Assembly (NCBI GenBank): GCA_019117065.1 | Contig: DXAK01000045.1 | Coordinates: forward strand, 98,822-162,821 | DNA: 64,000 nucleotides | Direction: 5' to 3' | Source: Candidatus Mediterraneibacter pullicola | Lineage (GTDB): Bacteria; Bacillota; Clostridia; Lachnospirales; Lachnospiraceae | In this document: positions 41,359 to 49,497 of the stretch, piece after piece | How the letters are laid out: each line of letters begins with the position of its first letter | Position numbering within the stretch: position 1 is the stretch's first letter | The notes under the pieces: generated by a model | Database searches by the model: none | Seen by the model: the letters and a program-made list of their open reading frames with translations, nothing else | Told to the model about the DNA's origin: nothing | Made by a program: the position numbers and the translations under genes

Positions 41359-43212
41359 ATGTGCGGAATTGCGGGCTTTTACAGCAGCAGACACAGCTAT
41401 ACGCAGGAAGATGAACGGTGGAGGAAGGTTTTGGAAGGTATGAACCGCGCCCAGAAACGCCGTGGACCGGATGAAGAAGGAGTCTGCCTTAGCGATCACT
41501 GTGGACTTGCGCATGTGAGGCTTTCTATCATTGATTTGAACAGGGGCAGGCAGCCGATGACGAGAAGCGTGGAAGGCAGAACCTGTACTGTCTCTTTTAA
41601 CGGAGAAATCTACAATATGCCGGAGCTGCGCAGAGAACTGGAAAGGGAAGGCGCGGTGTTCAAATCTGACAGCGATACAGAGGTGATCCTTCAGGGATAT
41701 CTTCTATATGGCGAAGAGTATGTGAGGAAACTAAACGGAATTTTTGCCATTGCATTGTGGGATGCTCTGGAAGAAACATTGTATCTGTTCCGGGATCGAG
41801 TCGGTGTGAAACCTCTGTTCTATACCCGGCAGAAAGATACGCTGGTATTTGCCTCCGAATTAAAAGGGATCTTTGCTTTTCCCGGGATTCGTCCAACTAT
41901 CGACAGGGAAGGATTATGCGAAATCTTTGCCCTTGGTCCCGCGAAGACATATGGAAAAGGAGTTTTCCGGGGAATATCGGAGGTGCTCCCCGGACATTAT
42001 CTTGTCTGTCGGGAGAGTTCGGTGAAGGATATTTGTTATTGGAAACTGGAGAGCTGTCCGCATGGGGACTCCTTTGAGAAAACAGTGGAGAAGACAGCAT
42101 GGCTTGTCGAGGATGCAGTGAAGAAGCAGATGCTCTCAGATATCCCGATCAGTACATTCCTGTCTGGCGGGGTGGACAGCAGCCTTGTGACAGCAATCTG
42201 TGCTTCGGAGTTAAAGAAGCAGGGCAAGATCCTCAATACATTTTCTTTTGATTTAGCAGAAAACCAAAAGTATTTTAGGGCAAATTCATTCCAGCCCAGC
42301 CAGGATAAGCCGTGGGTAGAAAAAATGGTAGAATACTGTGGAACAAATCATCGTTATTTGGAATGTAACAATACGGCTTTGATCGACAATCTTTTCCGGG
42401 CGGTGGATGCAAGAGATCTTCCATGTATGGCGGATGTAGAATCATCCATGTTATACTTTTGCTCGAAGGTGGTGGAATATAATAAGGTCACGCTGACAGG
42501 GGAATGTGCAGATGAGATATTCGGAGGCTATCCATGGTTTCACAAAAAAGAAGCATTCGAGACAGCAGCTTTCCCTTGGTCGAATGATATGGAGGCACGT
42601 CAGGCGCTGCTTAAAGAAGAATTGATCCGGGAACTTCCAATGGAAGAATACGCATCAGCAGCGTATGAAAAGACAGTGCGGGAGACTCCGGTATGTAGCG
42701 AAGATACTTCGGAAGAGCGGAGGCGGAGAGAAATCGCCTATCTGAATCTAAAGTGGTTTATGGCAACACTTCTTGACCGGATGGATCGCACGAGTATGTA
42801 CTCAGGATTGGAGGCAAGGGTTCCTTTGGCTGATCATCGAATTATAGAGTATGTATGGAATGTGCCTTGGGAAATGAAGTGCCCGGATGGACTCGTGAAA
42901 GGACTGCTGCGGAATGTTGGAAAAGGAAAACTTCCGAACGAAGTGCTCTTTCGCAGGAAAAGTCCTTATCCGAAGACCTATCATCCGGAATATGAGAAAC
43001 GGCTTGGAGAAATGCTGCTTGAGGTTATGAACGATCCTGCTGCGCCGATCCACAGCCTGATTGACAGAGAGAAGCTGAAGAGGTTTCTGGATACCCCGTC
43101 CGACTATGGACGCCCGTGGTATGGGCAGCTTATGGCAGGGCCTCAGATGCTGGCTTATATGCTTCAAGTTAATTACTGGTTGGAAAAATATCAGATTCAG
43201 ATCATCCTTTGA
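41359..43212 (+). CDS. asnB: Asparagine synthase (glutamine-hydrolysing)
   Basis: Makes asparagine from aspartate, ATP and glutamine. The mature N-terminal nucleophile is Cys2 (MCGIAGFYSS), which fixes the start at 41359 rather than the ORF-track TTG; AAAGGAGAA precedes it. The class II glutaminase domain (about 1-220) has GLAHVRLSIIDL and SFNGEIYN. The synthetase domain has the PP-loop FLSGGVDSSLV near 275 and TGECADEIFGGYPWF. At 617 residues it belongs to the longer clostridial AsnB group. It is followed by a strong terminator. Confidence 0.95.
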   Translation: MCGIAGFYSSRHSYTQEDERWRKVLEGMNRAQKRRGPDEEGVCLSDHCGLAHVRLSIIDLNRGRQPMTRSVEGRTCTVSFNGEIYNMPELRRELEREGAVFKSDSDTEVILQGYLLYGEEYVRKLNGIFAIALWDALEETLYLFRDRVGVKPLFYTRQKDTLVFASELKGIFAFPGIRPTIDREGLCEIFALGPAKTYGKGVFRGISEVLPGHYLVCRESSVKDICYWKLESCPHGDSFEKTVEKTAWLVEDAVKKQMLSDIPISTFLSGGVDSSLVTAICASELKKQGKILNTFSFDLAENQKYFRANSFQPSQDKPWVEKMVEYCGTNHRYLECNNTALIDNLFRAVDARDLPCMADVESSMLYFCSKVVEYNKVTLTGECADEIFGGYPWFHKKEAFETAAFPWSNDMEARQALLKEELIRELPMEEYASAAYEKTVRETPVCSEDTSEERRRREIAYLNLKWFMATLLDRMDRTSMYSGLEARVPLADHRIIEYVWNVPWEMKCPDGLVKGLLRNVGKGKLPNEVLFRRKSPYPKTYHPEYEKRLGEMLLEVMNDPAAPIHSLIDREKLKRFLDTPSDYGRPWYGQLMAGPQMLAYMLQVNYWLEKYQIQIIL

Positions 43213-43267
43213 TACCACGGTCGATAGGAAGAAATAGCAGGACATCTAAATCCAACAGGAATATAAG

Positions 43268-43298
43268 GCACAGGATTTTTAAGTCCTGTGCTTTTTTT
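43268..43298 (+). terminator. Terminator after asnB
   Basis: GCACAGGA / TCCTGTGC stem with an 8-base loop and seven T. Nearly the same core as the hairpin after pyk. Confidence 0.92.
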
Positions 43299-43308
43299 AA
43301 AATATCTG

Positions 43309-43342
43309 TTGACAGCTATGTGGAACTGTAATATAGTGTTCC
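43309..43342 (+). promoter_or_regulatory. Promoter of the trmB-lysA unit with overlapping palindrome
   Basis: TTGACA (43309-43314), 17 bases, TATAGT (43332-43337). An inverted repeat GGAAC-N11-GTTCC (43322-43342) covers the -10 box, the position of a repressor site, probably for the TrmB-type product. Confidence 0.65.
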
Positions 43343-43408
43343 TGAAAAGAACCACTAATTAAGGCGCCGCTTTTGACGCATAGTAAAATATTTTGAAAGA
43401 AGGGTATT

Positions 43409-44116
43409 ATGGAGGAGAGCAGGGCGACAGAATATCTGGTGCATTTCGGGCTTTCCAGACAGGAGGCGCTTGTCTATGAACAGCTGCTTGCAGGCGGGAA
43501 GCAGACTGGGTATGAAATAGCGAGAGATACGGGCATATCCCGTTCCAACGCATACACTTCGCTTGCGGCGCTGGTGGAGAAAGGAGCCGCCTATCTGGTT
43601 GAAGAGTCCGCGAAAAAATATATTCCGGTCTGTCCGGAAGAATTCTGTGGCAACCGGATCCGGCGTATGCAGGAAGAACAGAGGTGGCTTGTCGAGAACT
43701 TGTCCCGCCCGGCGCCGGAAGAAGAAGGCTATATTACTGTAGACAGGGAAGAAAACATTAAGGACAGGATCTATAACCTGCTGGATCAAGCAGAAGAGAG
43801 AGTTTATTTTTCTTGTTCCGCAGTCTGTCTGGAGCAGTTTAGGGGAAAATTGTCCGCTATGGCAAAGAGCGGAAAAAAGATTGTTCTTATCACAGACAGG
43901 CCGCTTGTGATGGAAGGGGCTGTCGTCTATGTAACAGAGGAGCGGGGAGACCAGATCGGACTGATCGCGGACTCCAGATATGTGCTCTCGGGAGAATTTG
44001 GGCAGGGCAGCATGAATACATGCCTGTATTCAGGACAGAAGAATTTTGTCCGGCTGTTTAAAACAGCGATGGCGAATGAGATCGAACTGATTAAAATACG
44101 AAAAGGAGACAGATAA
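43409..44116 (+). CDS. TrmB family transcriptional regulator
   Basis: A 235-residue regulator with an N-terminal winged helix typical of TrmB (YLVHFGLSRQEALVYEQLL, GYEIARDTGISRSNAYTSLAALVEKGA). A short coiled coil follows, then a C-terminal phospholipase D-like/TrmB effector domain (EERVYFSCSAVCLEQF onward). Many TrmB proteins sense sugars, but this one stands directly before a diaminopimelate decarboxylase-like gene (1 base between stop and ATG), so a lysine or DAP-related signal is possible. GAAGG before the ATG. A palindrome overlaps its promoter, suggesting autoregulation. Confidence 0.87.
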   Translation: MEESRATEYLVHFGLSRQEALVYEQLLAGGKQTGYEIARDTGISRSNAYTSLAALVEKGAAYLVEESAKKYIPVCPEEFCGNRIRRMQEEQRWLVENLSRPAPEEEGYITVDREENIKDRIYNLLDQAEERVYFSCSAVCLEQFRGKLSAMAKSGKKIVLITDRPLVMEGAVVYVTEERGDQIGLIADSRYVLSGEFGQGSMNTCLYSGQKNFVRLFKTAMANEIELIKIRKGDR

Positions 44117-44117
44117 A

Positions 44118-45401
44118 ATGAAGAAAAAACCATTTGTGACAAAAGAACAGATCGAAGAGGTTGCAAAAACTTACCCCACGCCGTTTCACATTTATGATGA
44201 AAAGGGGATTCGTGAAAATGTAAAGGCGCTGAAGGAAGCATTTTCATGGAATAAAGGATATAAAGAGTATTTTGCAGTGAAGGCAACTCCGAACCCATTT
44301 CTTATTAAGATATTAAACGAGTACGGCTGCGGCTGCGACTGTTCTTCCTATACAGAGCTTATGCTGTCAGATGCAATGGATATCCGGGGAAATGATATCA
44401 TGTTTTCCTCCAACGACACGCCCGCGGAAGAGTTCGCCTTGGCGGAGAAGCTGGGCGCGATCATCAATCTGGATGATATCACGCATATTGATTTTCTTGA
44501 AAAGACCATCGGGTATATCCCGGAGACAATCAGCTGCCGGTATAATCCCGGAGGGTTGTTCAAGATTAGCAATGATATCATGGACAATCCGGGAGACGCA
44601 AAGTACGGAATGACGACAGAGCAGATCCTTGAGGCGTACAACATCTTAAAAAGCAAGGGGGCGAAAGAGTTCGGCCTTCATGCGTTTCTTGCAAGCAATA
44701 CAGTTACCAATGACTACTATCCGATGCTGGCAAAAGTACTTTTTGAGCAGGCGGTGAGACTGTCCAAAGAAGCAGGAGTACACATCAAATTTATCAACCT
44801 TTCCGGAGGAATCGGTATCCCATACAGACCGGATCAGGAGCCGAATGATATCTATGCGATTGGTGAGGGGGTTAGAAAGGTATACGAGGAAGTGCTTGTC
44901 CCGGCAGGAATGGGTGATGTAGAGATTTACACAGAGCTTGGACGTTACATGATGGGACCGTACGGATGCCTTGTGACAAAAGCAATTCATGAAAAGCACA
45001 CGCACAAAGATTATATCGGAGTAGACGCGTGTGCAGTCAATTTGATGCGCCCGGCAATGTATGGCGCGTATCACCATATTACAGTGCTTGGAAAGGAGGA
45101 CGCTCCCTGCGACCATAAATACGATATCACGGGATCCCTGTGCGAGAATAACGATAAGTTTGCCATTGACAGGATGCTGCCAGAGATTGAGAAAGGAGAC
45201 TATCTTGTGATCCACGACGCGGGCGCTCACGGATTCGCCATGGGTTATAATTATAATGGAAAGCTGAAATCCGCAGAGCTGCTCTTAAAAGAGGATGGAA
45301 GCGTGCAGCTTATCCGTAGGGCAGAGACGCCGGCAGATTATTTTGCTACCTTCGATTGTTTCGAAATCGGGAAAAAACTGATTAAAGGATATGCTGACTG
45401 A
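44118..45401 (+). CDS. lysA: Diaminopimelate decarboxylase-like PLP enzyme (fold type III)
   Basis: A 427-residue fold-III PLP decarboxylase. The PLP lysine lies in YFAVKATPNPFLIKIL. GCGCDCSSYTELMLSDAM, the glycine loop NLSGGIGIPYRPDQEPND and ELGRYMMGPYG mark the barrel. The catalytic Cys region is GSLCENNDKF, and GAHGFAMGYNYNGK lies near the end. These fit LysA, which makes lysine from meso-diaminopimelate. The family also contains other amino-acid decarboxylases, so the substrate is probable but not proven. It is coupled to the TrmB gene. The 188 bases after it hold no clear terminator. Confidence 0.85.
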   Translation: MKKKPFVTKEQIEEVAKTYPTPFHIYDEKGIRENVKALKEAFSWNKGYKEYFAVKATPNPFLIKILNEYGCGCDCSSYTELMLSDAMDIRGNDIMFSSNDTPAEEFALAEKLGAIINLDDITHIDFLEKTIGYIPETISCRYNPGGLFKISNDIMDNPGDAKYGMTTEQILEAYNILKSKGAKEFGLHAFLASNTVTNDYYPMLAKVLFEQAVRLSKEAGVHIKFINLSGGIGIPYRPDQEPNDIYAIGEGVRKVYEEVLVPAGMGDVEIYTELGRYMMGPYGCLVTKAIHEKHTHKDYIGVDACAVNLMRPAMYGAYHHITVLGKEDAPCDHKYDITGSLCENNDKFAIDRMLPEIEKGDYLVIHDAGAHGFAMGYNYNGKLKSAELLLKEDGSVQLIRRAETPADYFATFDCFEIGKKLIKGYAD

Positions 45402-45589
45402 TGTTAGTGAAAAATGGAAGAAATATTGGAAAATTGGCTGAAAAACATTGTTCTTTTTCAATATACAATGTATGATATATGTATTATATTGCCGAAAGTA
45501 CAAAATCTTGATGTGCCGGCTGTATGATAACCGAATTGTCCGGATCGAGGCGTGCGAATCGGACTGCGGGGTAGAAGGAGGAAAAGAAT

Positions 45590-46225
45590 ATGAAAAAAAG
45601 AGGAATTGCAGTATTGCTGGCTGTGGGATCAGCCCTGTGCCTGAGCGCATGCGTTGGGGGATTTACAACAGAAGATGCCCAGAATTATGTCCAGTCCGCA
45701 CTGGACGCCAGCTACAAAGCAGATTTTGAGGAGTATGTCGAACAGACAAACTCCACGCAGGAAGAAGCGGAAGCGATGTTCCAACAGAATATCGATAATG
45801 TTCTGGCAGGAATAGGGCTTGAGGAGGCGGGAGTCTCAGATGAGCTGGTGCAGCAGTACCGTGATGTGGCAGATGATTTACTGGACTTGGCAAATTATGA
45901 GGTAACAGGGGCCGAAGAGACCGAAGATGGTTTTGCTGTTGAGGTTGCTTACGAGCCATTTGTTGGTTATGACAATTTGAATGCAGGCTTAGAGACGGTT
46001 CTGACAGATATTGCTTCGTCCATGACAGAAGTTCCCAGTGATGAAGAACTTAATCAGATCATATATGAAGAGATACTCAAGCTTGTCCAGCAGATGGTGG
46101 ATGAGCCATCCTATGGAGAACAGGAGAATTTCACAATTCATATAAATAAAGACTCAGGTAATGTATATACCATCAATGAAGATGACCTTGTTGCTCTGGA
46201 TCTTGCAATGTTTTCAGGCGAATAA
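45590..46225 (+). CDS. Putative lipoprotein of unknown function
   Basis: A 211-residue secreted lipoprotein. The N-terminus MKKRGIAVLLAVGSALCLSAC is a type II signal with lipobox LSAC, so it should be lipid-anchored on the outer face of the membrane. The mature part is acidic and mainly helical by appearance, with pairs such as QNYVQSALDASYKADFEEY. It resembles the DUF4878/DUF5105-like small lipoproteins of clostridia, but I cannot assign a family with confidence. AAGGAGG lies upstream. It has no obvious functional partner; tRNA-Leu follows. Confidence 0.8.
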   Translation: MKKRGIAVLLAVGSALCLSACVGGFTTEDAQNYVQSALDASYKADFEEYVEQTNSTQEEAEAMFQQNIDNVLAGIGLEEAGVSDELVQQYRDVADDLLDLANYEVTGAEETEDGFAVEVAYEPFVGYDNLNAGLETVLTDIASSMTEVPSDEELNQIIYEEILKLVQQMVDEPSYGEQENFTIHINKDSGNVYTINEDDLVALDLAMFSGE

Positions 46226-46277
46226 GATCTGGGCAGGTGCATAGAAGAACATTGAGTGGATAATAGGAAATTAAGTA

Positions 46278-46306
46278 TTGCAATGCCATTTTTTTAATGG
46301 TATAAT
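46278..46306 (+). promoter_or_regulatory. Promoter of tRNA-Leu(CAA)
   Basis: TTGCAA (46278-46283), 17 bases, consensus TATAAT (46301-46306). Confidence 0.85.
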
Positions 46307-46337
46307 TCTATCTGGTCGTCAAAAGGCGGCCAGACAA

Positions 46338-46417
46338 GCCGCTGTGGCGGAACTGGCAGACGCATACGACTCAAAATCGTACGGGAAACCATATGGGTTC
46401 GAGTCCCATCAGCGGCA
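46338..46417 (+). tRNA. tRNA-Leu (anticodon CAA)
   Basis: Acceptor GCCGCTG pairs with CAGCGGC and the discriminator is A. The anticodon stem TACGA/TCGTA holds loop CTCAAAA, giving anticodon CAA (codon TTG). The T arm is ATGGG-TTCGAGT-CCCAT, with a variable arm as expected for class II. CCA is not encoded. It has its own promoter and terminator. Confidence 0.95.
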
Positions 46418-46428
46418 TCAGCAAATTC

Positions 46429-46462
46429 AGCTCTTTAGCTTCCATGCTAGAGAGCTTTTTTC
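46429..46462 (+). terminator. Terminator of tRNA-Leu(CAA)
   Basis: AGCTCTTTAGC / GCTAGAGAGCT stem with one mismatch, followed by TTTTTTC. Confidence 0.9.
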
Positions 46463-46611
46463 TTTCCTCTTTCATAATTACTGATATCGTATACACATAT
46501 ACAATAAAATAAAACTTCTTCTTGCCATTCTAGGAAGATAATGTTAAGGTAAAAGTGTATCAGTATCTATATCCATAAATAATTAGTAAGGTTAAGGAGG
46601 GAAGTATACGA

Positions 46612-48669
46612 GTGATAAGAAAATCTAAATTACTGATATGCACGCTTGTCATGTCCATGATGGTGACTGTATTGCCAGGGATGACAAGCTATGCAGCTGA
46701 AGCAGAAGGGGAGACAGAGGCTTCAGCGACGGAACTTCAGGACGAGAACAGTCAGCGTCTTGAAGAAGTTACAGCAATGGACGAAGAAGGAAACATTTAC
46801 GAGATTGCTGATACCGACGGTACGGTTTCAGAAGAAGTTTCTGAGGAAACTGCCGAAGAGGAGACAAACGGGATTGCGCTGTTCAGCGCCCGGTCTGTTG
46901 AGAACAAAGTGGTCAACTTTAATACAAAAGGAAACGCTACGACAAATTATACTGACAGTAATGGAAAATCGGGATACACGAACGGGGCATACGGCGCGGA
47001 TGCGGCATATCTCGGAACGACTTCTGACGGTAATATCAAATTTATGCTGGCAGGCGTTACAGGGACAGTAAGTGCTTCTGACGTTGAACTTGTGGATTAC
47101 AGCACCGTGGCGGATAGGGTGAGTTATTATAAGGTGTCGGGAGGAAGGCTGATTCATTACATTTCCCAGAACCTGAACAATGCTCCTTCATCTACCATAG
47201 ATAATGGTCCCGCACCGTCCTATTTGAGTCAAGACACGAAGTATTACAGCTATGACGGACATTATTTTTACACGGATTACGGCGTGATGCTCTCAGATTA
47301 TCAGAGCGGATGCAACGGGGATTCCGCAGTTAATTCGGGGAACCGGTTTGAAAATTATTTCCAGTTCCTTGATATGAACAGTTCTACGGGATATTCTGCA
47401 GATGAATTGAACACCATTCTCAACGACACATTACAGAGCAAGGGAAAAAATTCAAGCTCCAAACTGTGGGATGCGGGAAACCTTTTCGTGAAATACCAGA
47501 ATACATACGGAGTCAATGCCCTGTTGTCCGTGGGAATCGCAATCAACGAGAGCGGCTGGGGGACAAGCAGTATTTCTCAAAATAAGAATAATCTTTTCGG
47601 TCTAAACGCTCAAGACAGCAACGTGGGGAACGCGTCAAGTTATTACAGTGTTGAGAGCTGCATTATAGACTTCATGAAAAACTGGATGGCAGGCGGATAC
47701 CTAAACGATGCAAGTTGGAAGAACTTCGGAGAGTTTCTCGGCAACAAGGGTGAAGGTATCAATGTAAAGTACGCGTCCGACCCGTACTGGGGCGAGAAAG
47801 CTGCGGCTCACGCATGGACTTTGGATGAGAACGGAGATAGCAGAGATTATACCGGTGTGGTTATCGAACCGCCGGCGGACGTTCCATCAACAGACGAACC
47901 GACAACGGATGAACCGGTAACAGATGTTCCATCAACAGACGAGCCGACAACGGATGAACCGGTAACAGACGTTCCATCAACAGACGAGCCAGTAACGGAT
48001 GAACCGGTAACAGATGTTCCATCAACAGACGAGCCGGTAACGGATGAACCAGTAACAGATGTTCCATCAACAGACGGGCCGTCAGTGGGATCAGGTTCAG
48101 ACGGCACAACGGCGGGTTCAGGCTCGGATGATACAGTAACAGGAGATGCAGGCTCAAACAGCGGAGCACAGACAGAGACACAGAAAACGGTTTCTGATTC
48201 CGCAGGAAAGGTTACAGTCAGCGGTAAACTTTCAGGAGGCGCAGGAGTTACAGTGGATATGGTTGCGCCAAATACAGATGCGTATACAAGGTATGTGTCT
48301 GCCGAATGCTTGAAGGGTAAGACCATTTTGGGTGTATATGATATTACGCTGACAGGAGAACTGGAGGGCGAAGCACAGCTTACTTTCCATGTGGATGCCA
48401 AGTACAATGGTAAAGATGTAATCATCCTGCATTATGCGGATGACGGAACATATGAAACTTACAATGCAAAAGTAGAAAACGGGCAGGTTACGATCAGTGT
48501 GAAAGGATTTTCTCCCTATGTGATCGCACTGAATGAGAGCGGCTCAGGCGCCGGTGCGGCAGCGCCGAAAACAGGCGATTCTTCTAACATAATGTTGTGG
48601 ATTGCACTACTTGGAATTTCAGTGGCAGCGGCAGCTGGAGCTTTGATAAGGAGAAGAGTATCTAGATAA
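46612..48669 (+). CDS. Sortase-anchored glucosaminidase (cell-wall hydrolase) with TDEP repeats
   Basis: A 685-residue surface protein. A signal peptide (LLICTLVMSMMVTVLPGMTSYA, first 29 residues) is followed by an acidic stretch. The catalytic domain (about 260-415) has LLSVGIAINESGWGTSSISQNKNNLFGL, with the likely catalytic Glu in INESGWG, as in the endo-beta-N-acetylglucosaminidase (GH73-like) family; it cleaves peptidoglycan glycan chains. Four exact-length 15-residue repeats of the PSTDEPTTDEPVTDV type lie at about 424-483, probably spanning the wall. The C-terminus has PKTGD, a hydrophobic helix and RRRVSR, a sortase signal. GTG start with AAGGAGG upstream. Its expected sortase is not in the window. 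Confidence 0.87.
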   Translation: MIRKSKLLICTLVMSMMVTVLPGMTSYAAEAEGETEASATELQDENSQRLEEVTAMDEEGNIYEIADTDGTVSEEVSEETAEEETNGIALFSARSVENKVVNFNTKGNATTNYTDSNGKSGYTNGAYGADAAYLGTTSDGNIKFMLAGVTGTVSASDVELVDYSTVADRVSYYKVSGGRLIHYISQNLNNAPSSTIDNGPAPSYLSQDTKYYSYDGHYFYTDYGVMLSDYQSGCNGDSAVNSGNRFENYFQFLDMNSSTGYSADELNTILNDTLQSKGKNSSSKLWDAGNLFVKYQNTYGVNALLSVGIAINESGWGTSSISQNKNNLFGLNAQDSNVGNASSYYSVESCIIDFMKNWMAGGYLNDASWKNFGEFLGNKGEGINVKYASDPYWGEKAAAHAWTLDENGDSRDYTGVVIEPPADVPSTDEPTTDEPVTDVPSTDEPTTDEPVTDVPSTDEPVTDEPVTDVPSTDEPVTDEPVTDVPSTDGPSVGSGSDGTTAGSGSDDTVTGDAGSNSGAQTETQKTVSDSAGKVTVSGKLSGGAGVTVDMVAPNTDAYTRYVSAECLKGKTILGVYDITLTGELEGEAQLTFHVDAKYNGKDVIILHYADDGTYETYNAKVENGQVTISVKGFSPYVIALNESGSGAGAAAPKTGDSSNIMLWIALLGISVAAAAGALIRRRVSR
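47881..48080 (+). repeat. 45-bp tandem repeat in the glucosaminidase gene (four full units plus a partial)
   Basis: Units start at 47881, 47926, 47971 and 48016, with a partial one at 48061. All begin GTTCCATCAACAGAC and encode a 15-residue Thr/Asp/Glu/Pro block. The frame is kept, so copy number could vary by recombination without breaking the gene. Confidence 0.95.
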
Positions 48670-48700
48670 AAATTTGGATATAGAATAAGGTACATAATAA

Positions 48701-48736
48701 CAGAAAGCCTGCCGGGGTGACCCGGCAGGCTTTCTG
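48701..48736. terminator. Bidirectional terminator
   Basis: Perfect 16-bp inverted repeat, CAGAAAGCCTGCCGGG and its complement, around GTGA. It carries A- and T-rich flanks inside the stem on both sides and serves the convergent glucosaminidase and HAD genes. Confidence 0.9.
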
Positions 48737-48763
48737 TGTGTAAATCATCTCATGCAAACAATT

Positions 48764-49384
48764 TTAAAGAAACATTTTCTCAAGGTCTTCAAATCTCTGG
48801 ATCCTCGTTTCAGCCTTTGGTACAGCACCGAGACCGTACTCTGCAAAAATAAACGGAATCCCAGCATATGCACAGGCATCTGCATCACCTTGTGTGTCTC
48901 CGATATACACTGGATCTTTCAAGCCATTTCTTTCCATTAACATTAGGATCGTCTCGCCTTTGGACACAAGTGTCTCTCCAAAACAGAGATGATCTTTGAT
49001 GTAGGGACCGATCTCCAAAGACTTCATCATGAGTTCGATGTATCCTAGCTGGCAGTTGCTCACGATAAAGAGAGAATATTTTTCCGCAAGCTTTCTGATT
49101 GTCTCAGTTACGCTGGGATATGCAGATCCCGGATGATCTTCCAGATAGCGATTTTCATAGGAAAAGCAAATATCCAAAAGATTCATGCGTTCAGCAGGGG
49201 AAAGGGAGGGGAAAAGCAGGTCTCCGATCTCAGTCATTGTTTTCCCGAATACCTTTCCCATAGCTTCTGCGTCTAAAGTAAGATTAAGGGAAGAGTTCTC
49301 GCGCACTGCGCGGTCCCATGCAGCGGCGACTGGCTCTGTGGAATCCCACAGCGTACCATCTACATCAAAGATTATTCCATCCAT
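48764..49384 (-). CDS. HAD family hydrolase (HAD-IA)
   Basis: A 206-residue HAD phosphatase. Motif I is IIFDVDGTLWDSTEP with the nucleophile Asp, motif II is FIVSNCQ, the lysine is in VSKGETI, and motif IV is VYIGDTQGDADACAYAG. It resembles beta-phosphoglucomutase or phosphoglycolate-type members, but DGTLWDS is common to several groups, so the substrate is open. GGAGT precedes the ATG. It is divergent from polA and convergent with the glucosaminidase gene. Confidence 0.87.
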   Translation of the reverse strand: MDGIIFDVDGTLWDSTEPVAAAWDRAVRENSSLNLTLDAEAMGKVFGKTMTEIGDLLFPSLSPAERMNLLDICFSYENRYLEDHPGSAYPSVTETIRKLAEKYSLFIVSNCQLGYIELMMKSLEIGPYIKDHLCFGETLVSKGETILMLMERNGLKDPVYIGDTQGDADACAYAGIPFIFAEYGLGAVPKAETRIQRFEDLEKMFL

Positions 49385-49497
49385 AATATGACTCCTTTAT
49401 TCGATTACCACTTGGTGTATCATAGCATAAAATCTCTCTTTTAAAAAGGGGGTTTTTAGTGTATACTTTAGTAATGGTTATAGACGGAGGCGGATTT

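Noticed and set aside
47881-48080. CRISPR-like repeat array
   Set aside because: The units are contiguous without spacers and encode an in-frame protein repeat.
47847-48425. 192-residue minus-strand ORF with GSSVDGTSVTGSS repeats
   Set aside because: It is the antisense reading of the TDEP repeat in the glucosaminidase gene.
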